A stretch of 32,036 nt of DNA from Spirochaetota bacterium (GTDB lineage Bacteria; Spirochaetota; UBA4802; UBA5550). Positions 14,838 through 22,863 of the stretch are shown one piece after another. The notes under the pieces were generated by a model. That model worked only from the letters and a program-made list of their open reading frames with translations, was not told where the DNA came from and did no database searches. The position numbers were made by a program, and so were the translations under genes. The stretch lies in assembly GCA_022709405.1 (NCBI GenBank), contig JAKLIV010000028.1:1-32036 (forward strand), read 5' to 3'. Every line of letters begins with the position of its first letter. Positions within the stretch are counted from its first letter, which is position 1.

Positions 14838-16544
14838 TCACTGCAGGGACAGTGTCCCGGCCGGTTCTGCAGGCGCAACGCCTTCTTCGATACCGGAACT
14901 CTTTCGGTACTCCGACGGCGTGAGCCCGGTGCTCTTCTTGAACACCGAATTGAACGTTGCCTTGGTGTTGAACCCCGCGTCGAACGCGATGTGCAGCACG
15001 TTCATCTCTCGTTTTTCCGGATCTTTCAGGTACTCCTTAGCGGTCTCGACCCGGTAGAAGTTGACAAACTCGTAGAAATTCTGGCCCGTGTGCTCGTTGA
15101 TTGCCTGCGAGAGCAGGTTGCGCGAAACACCGGCCATGTCGGCCAGCATGGGAAGCGTGAGGCCGGGATCGAGATAGGGCCTGTCTTCATCCATCACTTT
15201 TATCACCCGGTCCATGATCTCGCGCGCCTTTTCCGGCGATAGTGACATCTTCTGGTCAGGCCCTTCCGGCTCCTCGATGAGGTCGTCTGGTATGCCCGCG
15301 AAGATTTCGGGCTGCAACAGGCCGCGGTAGCCTATGGCGAAGAACATAATACCGATGACCGCAACTAGTATTATCACAAAAATGTTCAAAAATGAGTCAC
15401 AAAAAGGACTGTAACGATCGATATCAACGACCAGCATGACCATGTTTAAAATAAGGCCTATTATCATGAAAGCGCATATCGCGGCCATAAAACGGAGGAT
15501 ATACGACAGCCATGACAGGTTGATTGTATCGCTTACGGAAAAGATGTTCTGAATGCGTCTGCGGTGCCTGGCCAGAAAGCGCACTGAAACAATGACATAG
15601 ATGGATATTTGAATGTAAAAAGCAATGGCAACAATTATCTCTATACTATGCAACACGTAAAATGTTGACCAGAAATTATAGAACAACCTTATCTGGTCCT
15701 GATTCATCATGATATATCGCAGAAACTCATAGGTACCATATAAACAGGCCGGCAACAGGTGAAGGCCATGTTTTGGCGAAAGCCTGAACCCCGGCCTGAT
15801 AAGGGCGAGCACATAAAAATACAGAAGGGGACCGGCAGTGAAACGAACTGAAAAGTCAAAAACATTAAATATAACCAGGGGGGAAGAAAATAAATACTTA
15901 TAAAAATAAGTATAAAAAAAACCCCAGCCGATACAGTAGGACCCGGCAATGATAAAAAGGCCCAGTATCCTGTTGGCCCTCCGGTTCCCCGTCTTTTTTC
16001 GCAAGAGCATGAAGGCAAGAAAAACCCCCTGGATAAAACCAAGGGCCGATATCAGGGGATATATATCGGGCATATCGGCCGGAGGGGGATTTTCTTTATA
16101 TTTCGCATTGAATTCTTCGGGTGTCATGAGCGATATCAAGAATATATCGCTTTCTTTCACCGTGAACTCGCCTGATCCGTCTGGCTGCGAGGCAAACACA
16201 TAGCCCGATTCGTCGGACCCCCTGAAGTACGCGGTAAAATCCTTGAAGTCTCTCCTGTACACATAGATCTTCATTCCTCTCTTCAGGTGTATTACGATGT
16301 TTTGCCGCTGAATCTCCATGACCCGATTATCGCCCAGTCTCACGGCGATTGTTTCTTTTGTTTCGGATACGACAGTGACATTGTGGTAGGCTTTACTGAT
16401 TTTCATGCAGAGGGTATCGGCCATGGCCGGGCGTGTTGCAATCATGACGGCTACAAGGGCGAGGATGAAAAGAATGATGCGGCCGGTTTTTACAGATCGT
16501 TGGTTCGGGATTGTCAAGTTCATGACCGGGCTATTGGTTGCCAT
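14838..16544 (-). CDS. Membrane-bound AraC-family regulator (copy A)
   Basis: About 568 residues from the ATG at 16544; the open frame extends to 16643, but the homologous start FMATNS is shared with copy B. Order of parts: an N-terminal hydrophobic segment (IILFILALVAVMIATRPAMA), an extracytoplasmic domain of about 110 residues (YRRDFKDFTAYFRGSDESGY), six or seven membrane helices (about 157-410), and a cytoplasmic AraC-type double helix-turn-helix (about 433-548; LTLPMLADMAGVSRNLLSQA, HIAFDAGFNTKATFNSVFKK). This layout suggests an outside signal passed directly to DNA binding. The signal is unknown. The gene lies between the GLUG lipoprotein genes and the TonB receptor gene, its likely targets. 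No clear ribosome site was seen. Confidence 0.88.
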   Translation of the reverse strand: MATNSPVMNLTIPNQRSVKTGRIILFILALVAVMIATRPAMADTLCMKISKAYHNVTVVSETKETIAVRLGDNRVMEIQRQNIVIHLKRGMKIYVYRRDFKDFTAYFRGSDESGYVFASQPDGSGEFTVKESDIFLISLMTPEEFNAKYKENPPPADMPDIYPLISALGFIQGVFLAFMLLRKKTGNRRANRILGLFIIAGSYCIGWGFFYTYFYKYLFSSPLVIFNVFDFSVRFTAGPLLYFYVLALIRPGFRLSPKHGLHLLPACLYGTYEFLRYIMMNQDQIRLFYNFWSTFYVLHSIEIIVAIAFYIQISIYVIVSVRFLARHRRRIQNIFSVSDTINLSWLSYILRFMAAICAFMIIGLILNMVMLVVDIDRYSPFCDSFLNIFVIILVAVIGIMFFAIGYRGLLQPEIFAGIPDDLIEEPEGPDQKMSLSPEKAREIMDRVIKVMDEDRPYLDPGLTLPMLADMAGVSRNLLSQAINEHTGQNFYEFVNFYRVETAKEYLKDPEKREMNVLHIAFDAGFNTKATFNSVFKKSTGLTPSEYRKSSGIEEGVAPAEPAGTLSLQ

Positions 16545-17042
16545 AAATATATCGTTTTCAGTCGGTCCGGGTGCGCGGCCGGTGCGCTCCACGCGAATAT
16601 GGAGAGTTATAAGTCTTACCGGCTGCCGCATCGCAGCAGGCACAAGTTTCTGAAAATGATATATGTTTTGTCAATAACTATACCGGTGAGGGAGCCAATG
16701 CCGGGAAACCGGATTCAGGCTCCGGGGTTCCGCGGTATTTGAATACTGGTTTCTCTCTTAAACCCCCTCCGGGGGTGGCGAGCGGAGCGAGCCGGGGGCG
16801 TGCACGCTGCAACCGGGGCGGTCCTTCGGATTAATCAAGAATGTGCCACAGAGGCCCAGAGAACACAGAGAAGAAAAACAATGGGGGATATGAGGGAACA
16901 AGTAAAAGATAAAGGTCAATTTCGGTTGCCGAGTGTTTCACGAAGTGAAACGTATCGAGGCACCGAATCTTTCTATGAACGGCAAAAGAGCATCCCCCTT
17001 TTCAGGGGGATACAAGATAGTTTACTTTTAATTCATGCATGA
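16545..17042. other. Spacer with duplicated regulator-upstream sequence
   Basis: No gene is supported. Positions about 16650-16800 resemble 28610-28774 upstream of regulator B: shared GTTTTGTCAAT, a TATACCGGTG motif and a CCCC-TCC-GGGG hairpin followed by TGGCGAG...GCGAGC. A cacagag-type repeat lies at about 16850-16875. The hairpin at 16992-17011 belongs to the lipoprotein gene downstream. Confidence 0.55.
16992..17011 (-). terminator. Hairpin after GLUG lipoprotein 1
   Basis: ATCCCCC/GGGGGAT arms enclose a 6-nt loop about 30 bp past the stop, followed on the minus strand by GCTCTTTTG. It is homologous to the hairpins after the other three GLUG genes. The T-tract is weak here. Confidence 0.5.
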
Positions 17043-18485
17043 TCAGTGATTACCGGTCAGGTAGGGATACCCGCTGTTGACCACGCCGGCTGTATCGATG
17101 CTCCAGGTATCTGCGGTGCCGTTGGCTGTTTCGCCGGTGAAGTCCCAGCCGGCATAGGTCGCGACAGATGTATCGGTCAGCTTCATCTGCGCGGTCGTGC
17201 GCGGCTCACCCTTGCCGGTATCGCTCTGGCCGGTGGTCTGACTGTCGTAATAACCGGAATCTACAGTACCTGCATCAACGGTATTTTCTCCAATCAGACC
17301 GCCGACATAATTCGTGCCCGATACAGCCCCAATGGCATAACAGAAACTCACCGTGCCCATATTCCTCCCGACAAGTCCGCCAATCTGGTCTGAACCCGAG
17401 ACCGATCCTGTTGCATAACAGTCACTCACGGTGCTTTCATATACGAATCCGGCCAGCCCGCCGATTTCATCCGTTCCCGATACGGTTCCCGTAGCGTAAC
17501 AGCCGCTCACGGTTCCGGAATCGATCATTCCCGCCAGGCCGCCCACTTTATTTTCACCCGAGACCACTCCGGTGGCGTGACAATCGCTTACGGTGCCGCC
17601 ATTGGCCCCCACCAGGCCCCCGACTAAATTCGTCCCCGAGACGTTCACACTTGTTTGACAATCGCTCACCTCACCCTGATTGGTCCCCACCAGGCCGCCC
17701 ATCAGGCCGACAACCTCTTCAGATATGCCTGACACGCTGCCGCTGACACTGCAATACCTCACCGCGCCGGCGTTATGATAGGCCAGGCCGCCGCAACCCT
17801 CGCCCCTGATATTCACTTCGACAAGAGCAAGGTCTGAAACCACCCCCTGCCCATCCAGATATCCGAAAAGGCCGACTCCATAGACTGATTCACTATTGAC
17901 AGTGAGATTACTGATCGCATGCCCGTTGCCATTGAATACTCCGGAAAAGGGGGTCCCCTCTTTGCTAAATCTTCCAATCGGCTCCCACCCCTGGCCGTCA
18001 TTGTATGGTGATAGACCAAGGTCAATGTCGGCCATGAGAATATAGTGGGCAGCAAGGTTGTTGCGCACATTGTCAAGGTCCGCTGCGGTGTATATTTCGG
18101 CCTCGCCCGTGGTATCAATCGTTGCACCAAATGTTGCAGTGTCTTCGAACACGCTCGTCACGGTAAAGGTGCGGGCAGTGCCGTCCGCGGGCACGGCTAC
18201 ATCGCAGGTCTGCACGCCGGGATCGACATTCACCGGTTCGGCAGGGACACCGGGAGTCCAGGTGATCTCGATGTGATCGAACGTGGGGTTCGACGGATCG
18301 GTCCAGGCAAGCGTCACATGATCTGCGGCAGTCGCCGCAGTAAGGCCGCTTACCGCTGCAGGTTCGGCATCGGGCATGCTGCTCGAACTCCCGTCATCGC
18401 ACGCGCCGAAACAAAGGGCCGCCGCAAGCATCATCATCCCTATCACTCTCATCATCCCCATCACTCTTTTGAACATTTTTTTCAT
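17043..18485 (-). CDS. GLUG-repeat lipoprotein 1
   Basis: About 480 residues. The start at 18485 is chosen because AAGGAG lies 8 bp upstream; an ATG at 18491 is too close to it. A lipoprotein signal peptide ends in the lipobox LCFGAC, followed by DDGSSSS, so the mature protein should be membrane-anchored at its N-terminus. One fibronectin-like domain (VSGLTAATAADHVTLAWTDP) precedes the AADLDNVRNNLAAHYILMAD strand-turn region and about seven GLUG repeats of roughly 25 residues (type VGGLVGANGGTVSDCHATG). The C-terminus carries the family signature TTGQSDTGKGEP...NSGYPYLTGNH. GLUG repeats form beta-helix-like surface stalks seen in adhesins and other exported proteins. Function is inferred only as a surface or periplasmic binding protein. 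Confidence 0.85.
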   Translation of the reverse strand: MKKMFKRVMGMMRVIGMMMLAAALCFGACDDGSSSSMPDAEPAAVSGLTAATAADHVTLAWTDPSNPTFDHIEITWTPGVPAEPVNVDPGVQTCDVAVPADGTARTFTVTSVFEDTATFGATIDTTGEAEIYTAADLDNVRNNLAAHYILMADIDLGLSPYNDGQGWEPIGRFSKEGTPFSGVFNGNGHAISNLTVNSESVYGVGLFGYLDGQGVVSDLALVEVNIRGEGCGGLAYHNAGAVRYCSVSGSVSGISEEVVGLMGGLVGTNQGEVSDCQTSVNVSGTNLVGGLVGANGGTVSDCHATGVVSGENKVGGLAGMIDSGTVSGCYATGTVSGTDEIGGLAGFVYESTVSDCYATGSVSGSDQIGGLVGRNMGTVSFCYAIGAVSGTNYVGGLIGENTVDAGTVDSGYYDSQTTGQSDTGKGEPRTTAQMKLTDTSVATYAGWDFTGETANGTADTWSIDTAGVVNSGYPYLTGNH

Positions 18486-18493
18486 GGTCATTA

Positions 18494-18499
18494 CTCCTT
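18494..18499 (-). promoter_or_regulatory. Ribosome binding site of GLUG lipoprotein 1
   Basis: AAGGAG, 8 nt before the ATG at 18485, decides between two close ATG codons. Confidence 0.7.
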
Positions 18500-18536
18500 G
18501 GCTCTCTGAAACCTGCCGTTCATCGGCAGTTTAAAA

Positions 18537-18558
18537 ATCCCCCCTTTATCGGGGGGAT
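18537..18558 (-). terminator. Rho-independent terminator after GLUG lipoprotein 2
   Basis: ATCCCCCC/GGGGGGAT arms with a 6-nt loop are followed on the minus strand by TTTTTAAA, about 30 bp past the stop codon. It is the best terminator of the four homologous hairpins. Confidence 0.65.
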
Positions 18559-18589
18559 ATAAGATAGTTTACTTATGATCAATGCATGA

Positions 18590-20809
18590 TCAGTGATTAT
18601 CGGTCAGGTAGGGATACCCGCTGTTGATCGCACCGGTTGTATCGATGCTCCAGACGTTGGCAAAGTCCCAGCCGGCATAGGTGCTCTGCGTTTTCATCTG
18701 CTCGGTCGTGCGTGGCTCGCCATAGCCTCCGTTCTGGTGCGTGGTCTCGCTGTCATAATAACAGTTGTTCACATTGCTACAGCCAGGGGCGATTCCGTCA
18801 GAAAACACCTCACCACCGGCACCAATAACTGTACCGGTAATTAAGCCTGCAGCATAGGAATAATTGATATTACTCGTTCCACCACAAAAGCCAGCAATGC
18901 CTCCGGCCCATACACGTCTTACAACGGTATCATCCGGTTCAATGGTTACAGTTCCGGAGACAGAACCGACGGAATAACAATTGAGGATATATCCATAATT
19001 ATCTCCAACAATACCCCCGATATAAACACCAGAATATTTTATATTATCACAGGTAACAGACCCTGAAGTGTAAGAGCCTACTATTGTGCCATCACCACCA
19101 TTACATCCGGAAAGCCCCCCTGCCTTTTCTTTTCCCGAAACAGCACAGGAAGAATTGCAGTTAATAATATAGCCTGAATTATTTCCAACTAGCCCGCCAA
19201 TGGGGTATCCGGTTCCTTTTACTGTACCTGAAGAAGAACAATTTTCAAGTGTTCCCTTGTTCTTTCCAGCAAGTCCACCGATAAATGAACCAGCAGCGAC
19301 ATTAACCGTTTCAAGGCGCAGATTACTAACCCATCCCGCGGAGCCGATAGATCCGAAAAGCCCCTGATTCAATTCATCACTATTAATAGTGAGATTATAT
19401 ATGCGATGGCCATTACCGTTAAGACAGCTTGAATAGGGCGCAGTCTCTGTGCCTATGGGTATCCAGCCCTGGCCAGTGTTGTATGGTGCCACACCCAGAT
19501 TGATGTCGGCCATAAGAATATAGTGAACAGCAGGGTTGTTACGCACATTGTCAAGATCGGCTGCTGTGTATATTTCGGCCTCACCCGTGGTCACAATCGA
19601 TGCATCAAATGTTGCATCGTCATCGAACACGCATGTCACCGTGAAGGTGCGGGCCGTGCTGTCGGCGGGCAGGGTTATTTCGCAGGTCTCCACGCCCGCA
19701 CCGACGCTCACTGGGCCGGTCCCGCCCGGCGTCCAGGTGATCTCGATATGATCAAGCGTGAAGCTCACCGGATCGGTCCATGAGAGCGTCACATGGTCAA
19801 CGGCAGTCACCGCCGCCAGGCCGCTCACCGCTGCAGGATCGAAGTCGGGCGTGCCGCTGGCAACTTCACCGAAATCGCTGTTTCCGACAGGGTTGCACGC
19901 CACAATCCATACGTAATACGGCGTTCCGTTAACGAGACCCTCGACTGTGAAGCTCGTGGCCGTGACATGATCGCCGTCCGGTGCTAAATATGCCGTGGCA
20001 GAAACATTTTCATCGTTGATCCATACTTCATACCAAGTCGCGCCGTCAACCGCTGTCCACGTCAATGAAAGCTGTGAATCCCCTGCAGTCACGACCGCAG
20101 CGCCCGGCGCATCAGGCGCTTCCATAGCCGCCTCTGGCGTGCCGCTCGCGACATCACCGAAACCGCTCGTGCCTGCCGAATTCTTCGCCCTGAGCCATAT
20201 ATAATAAGGAATACCGCTAGTAAGCCCGGTGATCACGCATGAAAGATCAGTCTCGTCAGGGTCTCCGATAAACTCAGTCGCGGTCGCGTTGTCATCGGTT
20301 TCGCTGTACCATACCTCATAAGCTGTCGCGCCGTTGATCGCTGTCCACGTCAATGAAAGTTGCGAATCCCCTGCAGTCACGACCGCAGCGCCCGGCGCAT
20401 CAGGCGCTTCCATAGCCGCCTCTGGCGTGCCGCTCGCGACATCACCGAAATCGCTCGTGCCAACCGTGTTCTTGGCTTTGAGCCATATAAAATATTCGGT
20501 GCCGTTATCGAGCCCGGTAATCACGCATGATAAATCGGTGTCGTCAGTGTCTCCGGTATACTCTGTTGCGGTCGCGTTATCGTTGGTTTCGCCATACCAT
20601 ACCTCGTAGGCCGTAGCGTCCTCGACAGCGTCCCATGCAAGGGCCAACTGTGAATCGGCGGGAGTCACGATTGCCGCTCCCGGAGTGTCGGGCGCTGTTA
20701 GTAGCGTGTCGCCCGTATTTTTTCCCGAGCTCCCGTCGTCGCACGCGCCGAAACAAAGGGCCGCCGCGACCATCATCATCCATAGTGTTGCTTTGAATAT
20801 TCTTTTCAT
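18590..20809 (-). CDS. Fn3/GLUG-repeat lipoprotein 2
   Basis: About 739 residues from the ATG at 20809, which has AAGGAC 4 bp upstream; the open frame reaches a TTG at 20848. The signal peptide MKRIFKATLWMMMVAAALCF ends in GAC, a lipobox, followed by DDGSSGKN. Three fibronectin type III domains follow (about residues 35-310; each begins PDAPGAAVVT and ends in ASGTPE), then a fourth Fn3-like unit, the ADLDNVRNNPAVHYILMADI region, about five GLUG repeats and the NSGYPYLTDNH end. Two Fn3 domains are almost identical in DNA, pointing to recent internal duplication. It probably is a surface-anchored binding or adhesion protein; the ligand is unknown. Confidence 0.85.
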   Translation of the reverse strand: MKRIFKATLWMMMVAAALCFGACDDGSSGKNTGDTLLTAPDTPGAAIVTPADSQLALAWDAVEDATAYEVWYGETNDNATATEYTGDTDDTDLSCVITGLDNGTEYFIWLKAKNTVGTSDFGDVASGTPEAAMEAPDAPGAAVVTAGDSQLSLTWTAINGATAYEVWYSETDDNATATEFIGDPDETDLSCVITGLTSGIPYYIWLRAKNSAGTSGFGDVASGTPEAAMEAPDAPGAAVVTAGDSQLSLTWTAVDGATWYEVWINDENVSATAYLAPDGDHVTATSFTVEGLVNGTPYYVWIVACNPVGNSDFGEVASGTPDFDPAAVSGLAAVTAVDHVTLSWTDPVSFTLDHIEITWTPGGTGPVSVGAGVETCEITLPADSTARTFTVTCVFDDDATFDASIVTTGEAEIYTAADLDNVRNNPAVHYILMADINLGVAPYNTGQGWIPIGTETAPYSSCLNGNGHRIYNLTINSDELNQGLFGSIGSAGWVSNLRLETVNVAAGSFIGGLAGKNKGTLENCSSSGTVKGTGYPIGGLVGNNSGYIINCNSSCAVSGKEKAGGLSGCNGGDGTIVGSYTSGSVTCDNIKYSGVYIGGIVGDNYGYILNCYSVGSVSGTVTIEPDDTVVRRVWAGGIAGFCGGTSNINYSYAAGLITGTVIGAGGEVFSDGIAPGCSNVNNCYYDSETTHQNGGYGEPRTTEQMKTQSTYAGWDFANVWSIDTTGAINSGYPYLTDNH
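20051..20461 (-). repeat. Near-identical Fn3-coding repeat inside lipoprotein 2
   Basis: Positions 20051-20173 and 20339-20461 differ at only about three bases. The period is 288 bp, exactly 96 codons, one Fn3 domain. Confidence 0.8.
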
Positions 20810-20860
20810 GATAGTCCTTCTTGATAATATAAATTTAATATTTTCCAAGCGGTAAAAAGC

Positions 20861-20881
20861 ATCCCCCCTTTTTGGGGGGAT
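20861..20881 (-). terminator. Hairpin after GLUG lipoprotein 3
   Basis: ATCCCCCC/GGGGGGAT with a 5-nt loop, followed on the minus strand by GCTTTTTACC. It is homologous to the hairpins at 16992, 18537 and 22813. Confidence 0.6.
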
Positions 20882-20912
20882 GAAAGATAGTTTTCTTTTA
20901 ATTCATGCATGA

Positions 20913-22760
20913 TCAGTGATTATCGGTCAGGTAGGGATACCCGCTGTTGACCGAGCCGCTGATGGTCCAGATATCTTCGGTGCCGTTGGTTGTTTCACCG
21001 GTGAAGTCCCAGCCCACATAAATCGTCGATGAATCCAGCAGTTTCATCTCCCTTGTCGTGCGCGGCTCACCCTTGCCCGTATCGCTCTGGCCGGTGGTTT
21101 CGGTGTCGTAATAGCAGTTAGCATAGATTCCCTTTGCGCTTACTCCCGCAAATCCTCCGGTATTGCTCGATCCGGTAACCAGGCCTGTTGCATAGCAATG
21201 TGTCATGACAGGATCATTACCGCCCATGCCGGTGAATTGAAAACTGTATCCGACGAGACCGCCGACATAAAATGACCCGGTGACCGCGCCTTTTGCATGA
21301 CAATCGGTCAGATTCCCGTTATTGTCTCCGACGAGCCCTCCGCAGCTGCCCGTGCCGCTGACGGAACCGGTCGCAAACGAGCGGTTGACGTCCGAATAAA
21401 AATTGTATCCGACAAGACCTCCGGTCGTGGCCCCGTTTCCCGTAACAGCCCCGGTCGCGTAACAATCATCTATCTCGCCGACGGAGTTTATTCCTACAAG
21501 GCCGCCGGTATTGATATCTCCCGATACCGCACCGGTTGCGTGGCAATAGGTCATGGTCCCCTCGTTGTATCCCGCGAGCCCTCCGGCATTATGGTCTGTC
21601 CCGTCGACGGTCGCAGTGGAAAAACAATCCGACAGTGTCCCGCTGTTCGAGCCGGCAAGCCCGCCGGTGTAACGCGCGCCGGCGACAGTGCCGGCAGTGG
21701 AGCAGTTCGTGATTGTGCCGTGATTGTTCGCCCCGGCCAGCCCTCCGGTGTATTGTCCGCCGCTCACATCGACCGACTCAAGAGCCAGGTCGTACACATC
21801 ACCGCCGCTCATGCACCCGAACAGGCCCGTGTAGTCGACGCCGGGAGCATCGATAAAAAGATTCATGATAACGTGATCGTTTCCGTTAAAAATTCCGCTG
21901 AATGGATTTGACTGCACGCCGATCGGCTCCCAGCCCGTACCGTCGGTATATGGCGCAACGCCAAGGTCGAGATCGTCCATGAGAATGTAGTTGCCCGTAA
22001 GCCCCCATCCATCATAACCGTCAACACCACCCCTCACAGCGTTGAGGTCGGCGGCCGAATAAATGAAGAAATAATTACGGGATGAATAGCCTGCAGTGAA
22101 TATCGTGAACTCAGCCGGTCCAGAGTTGTTTCCTGACGCGTCCACCGCGACAACGCTCACGGTGTATTTCGTCGAAGCTGAAAGCCCGGTCAGGGAATAG
22201 GTCTGTAAGCCGCTGTCGACATCAGTGTCGCCAACCGGCGCGCTCCCGGCCGACCAGCTTATCTCGACATGATCAAAATCGGCCTCTGACGGATCGGTCC
22301 ACGACAGCGTTATCGAACCGGTCGCCGCCTGCGCACCGGTCATAATTACTGCGCCAGGCCCCCCGGGCACGTCAGCCGGAGCTTCGGGTGTGCCGCTCGC
22401 GACATCGCTGAAATCGCTCGTGCCATCCGCATTCTTCGCCCTGAGCCAGATGAAATACTCGGTGCCGTTATCGAGCTCCCTGATGACGTCGTTCGTGTCA
22501 GTGATGTCTCCGCCGTGCTGGATCGCCATTCCTGAATTGTTCGTTTCGCCGTACCACACCTCATAAGCGGTCGCGCCCTCGACAGCGTTCCATTCGAGTT
22601 TGAGCTTCAAATTCGCGGGCGTCACCCGCGCCGCCCCAGGCGCGGTTACTTGCGCGTCGCCGGCCCCGCTTCCCGAGCCGCCCCCGTCGTCGCACGCGCC
22701 GAACGCGAGCGCTGCCAGAAACATCATCATCCATAGAATCGACTTGAATATTTTTTTCAT
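20913..22760 (-). CDS. Fn3/GLUG-repeat lipoprotein 3
   Basis: The 615-residue product starts MKKIFKSILWMMMFLAALAF and continues GACDDGGGSG, a lipoprotein signal with its Cys at position 23. One Fn3 domain (about 40-125) ends ASGTPEAP; a second (GPGAVIMTGAQAATGSITLS onward) ends near residue 225. The SAADLNAVRGGVDGYDGW region, eight GLUG repeats and the NSGYPYLTDNH terminus follow. GAGGA lies 7 bp before the ATG. It is part of a four-gene tandem family on one strand, with each gene followed by the same hairpin, so the set grew by duplication of gene plus hairpin. No catalytic motif is seen; a surface role is inferred from lipobox and repeats. Confidence 0.85.
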   Translation of the reverse strand: MKKIFKSILWMMMFLAALAFGACDDGGGSGSGAGDAQVTAPGAARVTPANLKLKLEWNAVEGATAYEVWYGETNNSGMAIQHGGDITDTNDVIRELDNGTEYFIWLRAKNADGTSDFSDVASGTPEAPADVPGGPGAVIMTGAQAATGSITLSWTDPSEADFDHVEISWSAGSAPVGDTDVDSGLQTYSLTGLSASTKYTVSVVAVDASGNNSGPAEFTIFTAGYSSRNYFFIYSAADLNAVRGGVDGYDGWGLTGNYILMDDLDLGVAPYTDGTGWEPIGVQSNPFSGIFNGNDHVIMNLFIDAPGVDYTGLFGCMSGGDVYDLALESVDVSGGQYTGGLAGANNHGTITNCSTAGTVAGARYTGGLAGSNSGTLSDCFSTATVDGTDHNAGGLAGYNEGTMTYCHATGAVSGDINTGGLVGINSVGEIDDCYATGAVTGNGATTGGLVGYNFYSDVNRSFATGSVSGTGSCGGLVGDNNGNLTDCHAKGAVTGSFYVGGLVGYSFQFTGMGGNDPVMTHCYATGLVTGSSNTGGFAGVSAKGIYANCYYDTETTGQSDTGKGEPRTTREMKLLDSSTIYVGWDFTGETTNGTEDIWTISGSVNSGYPYLTDNH

Positions 22761-22812
22761 AATAATTCCTCTTGTTATTATGCACTCCGCCTTGATTCAG
22801 CGGTTTAAAAGC

Positions 22813-22832
22813 ATCCCCCCTTTCGGGGGGAT
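22813..22832 (-). terminator. Hairpin after GLUG lipoprotein 4
   Basis: ATCCCCCC-tttc-GGGGGGAT; the minus strand continues GCTTTTAAACC. It lies about 30 bp past the stop and about 50 bp before the start of lipoprotein 3. Confidence 0.55.
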
Positions 22833-22863
22833 AAAAGATAGTTTACTAACAATCCATGCATGA

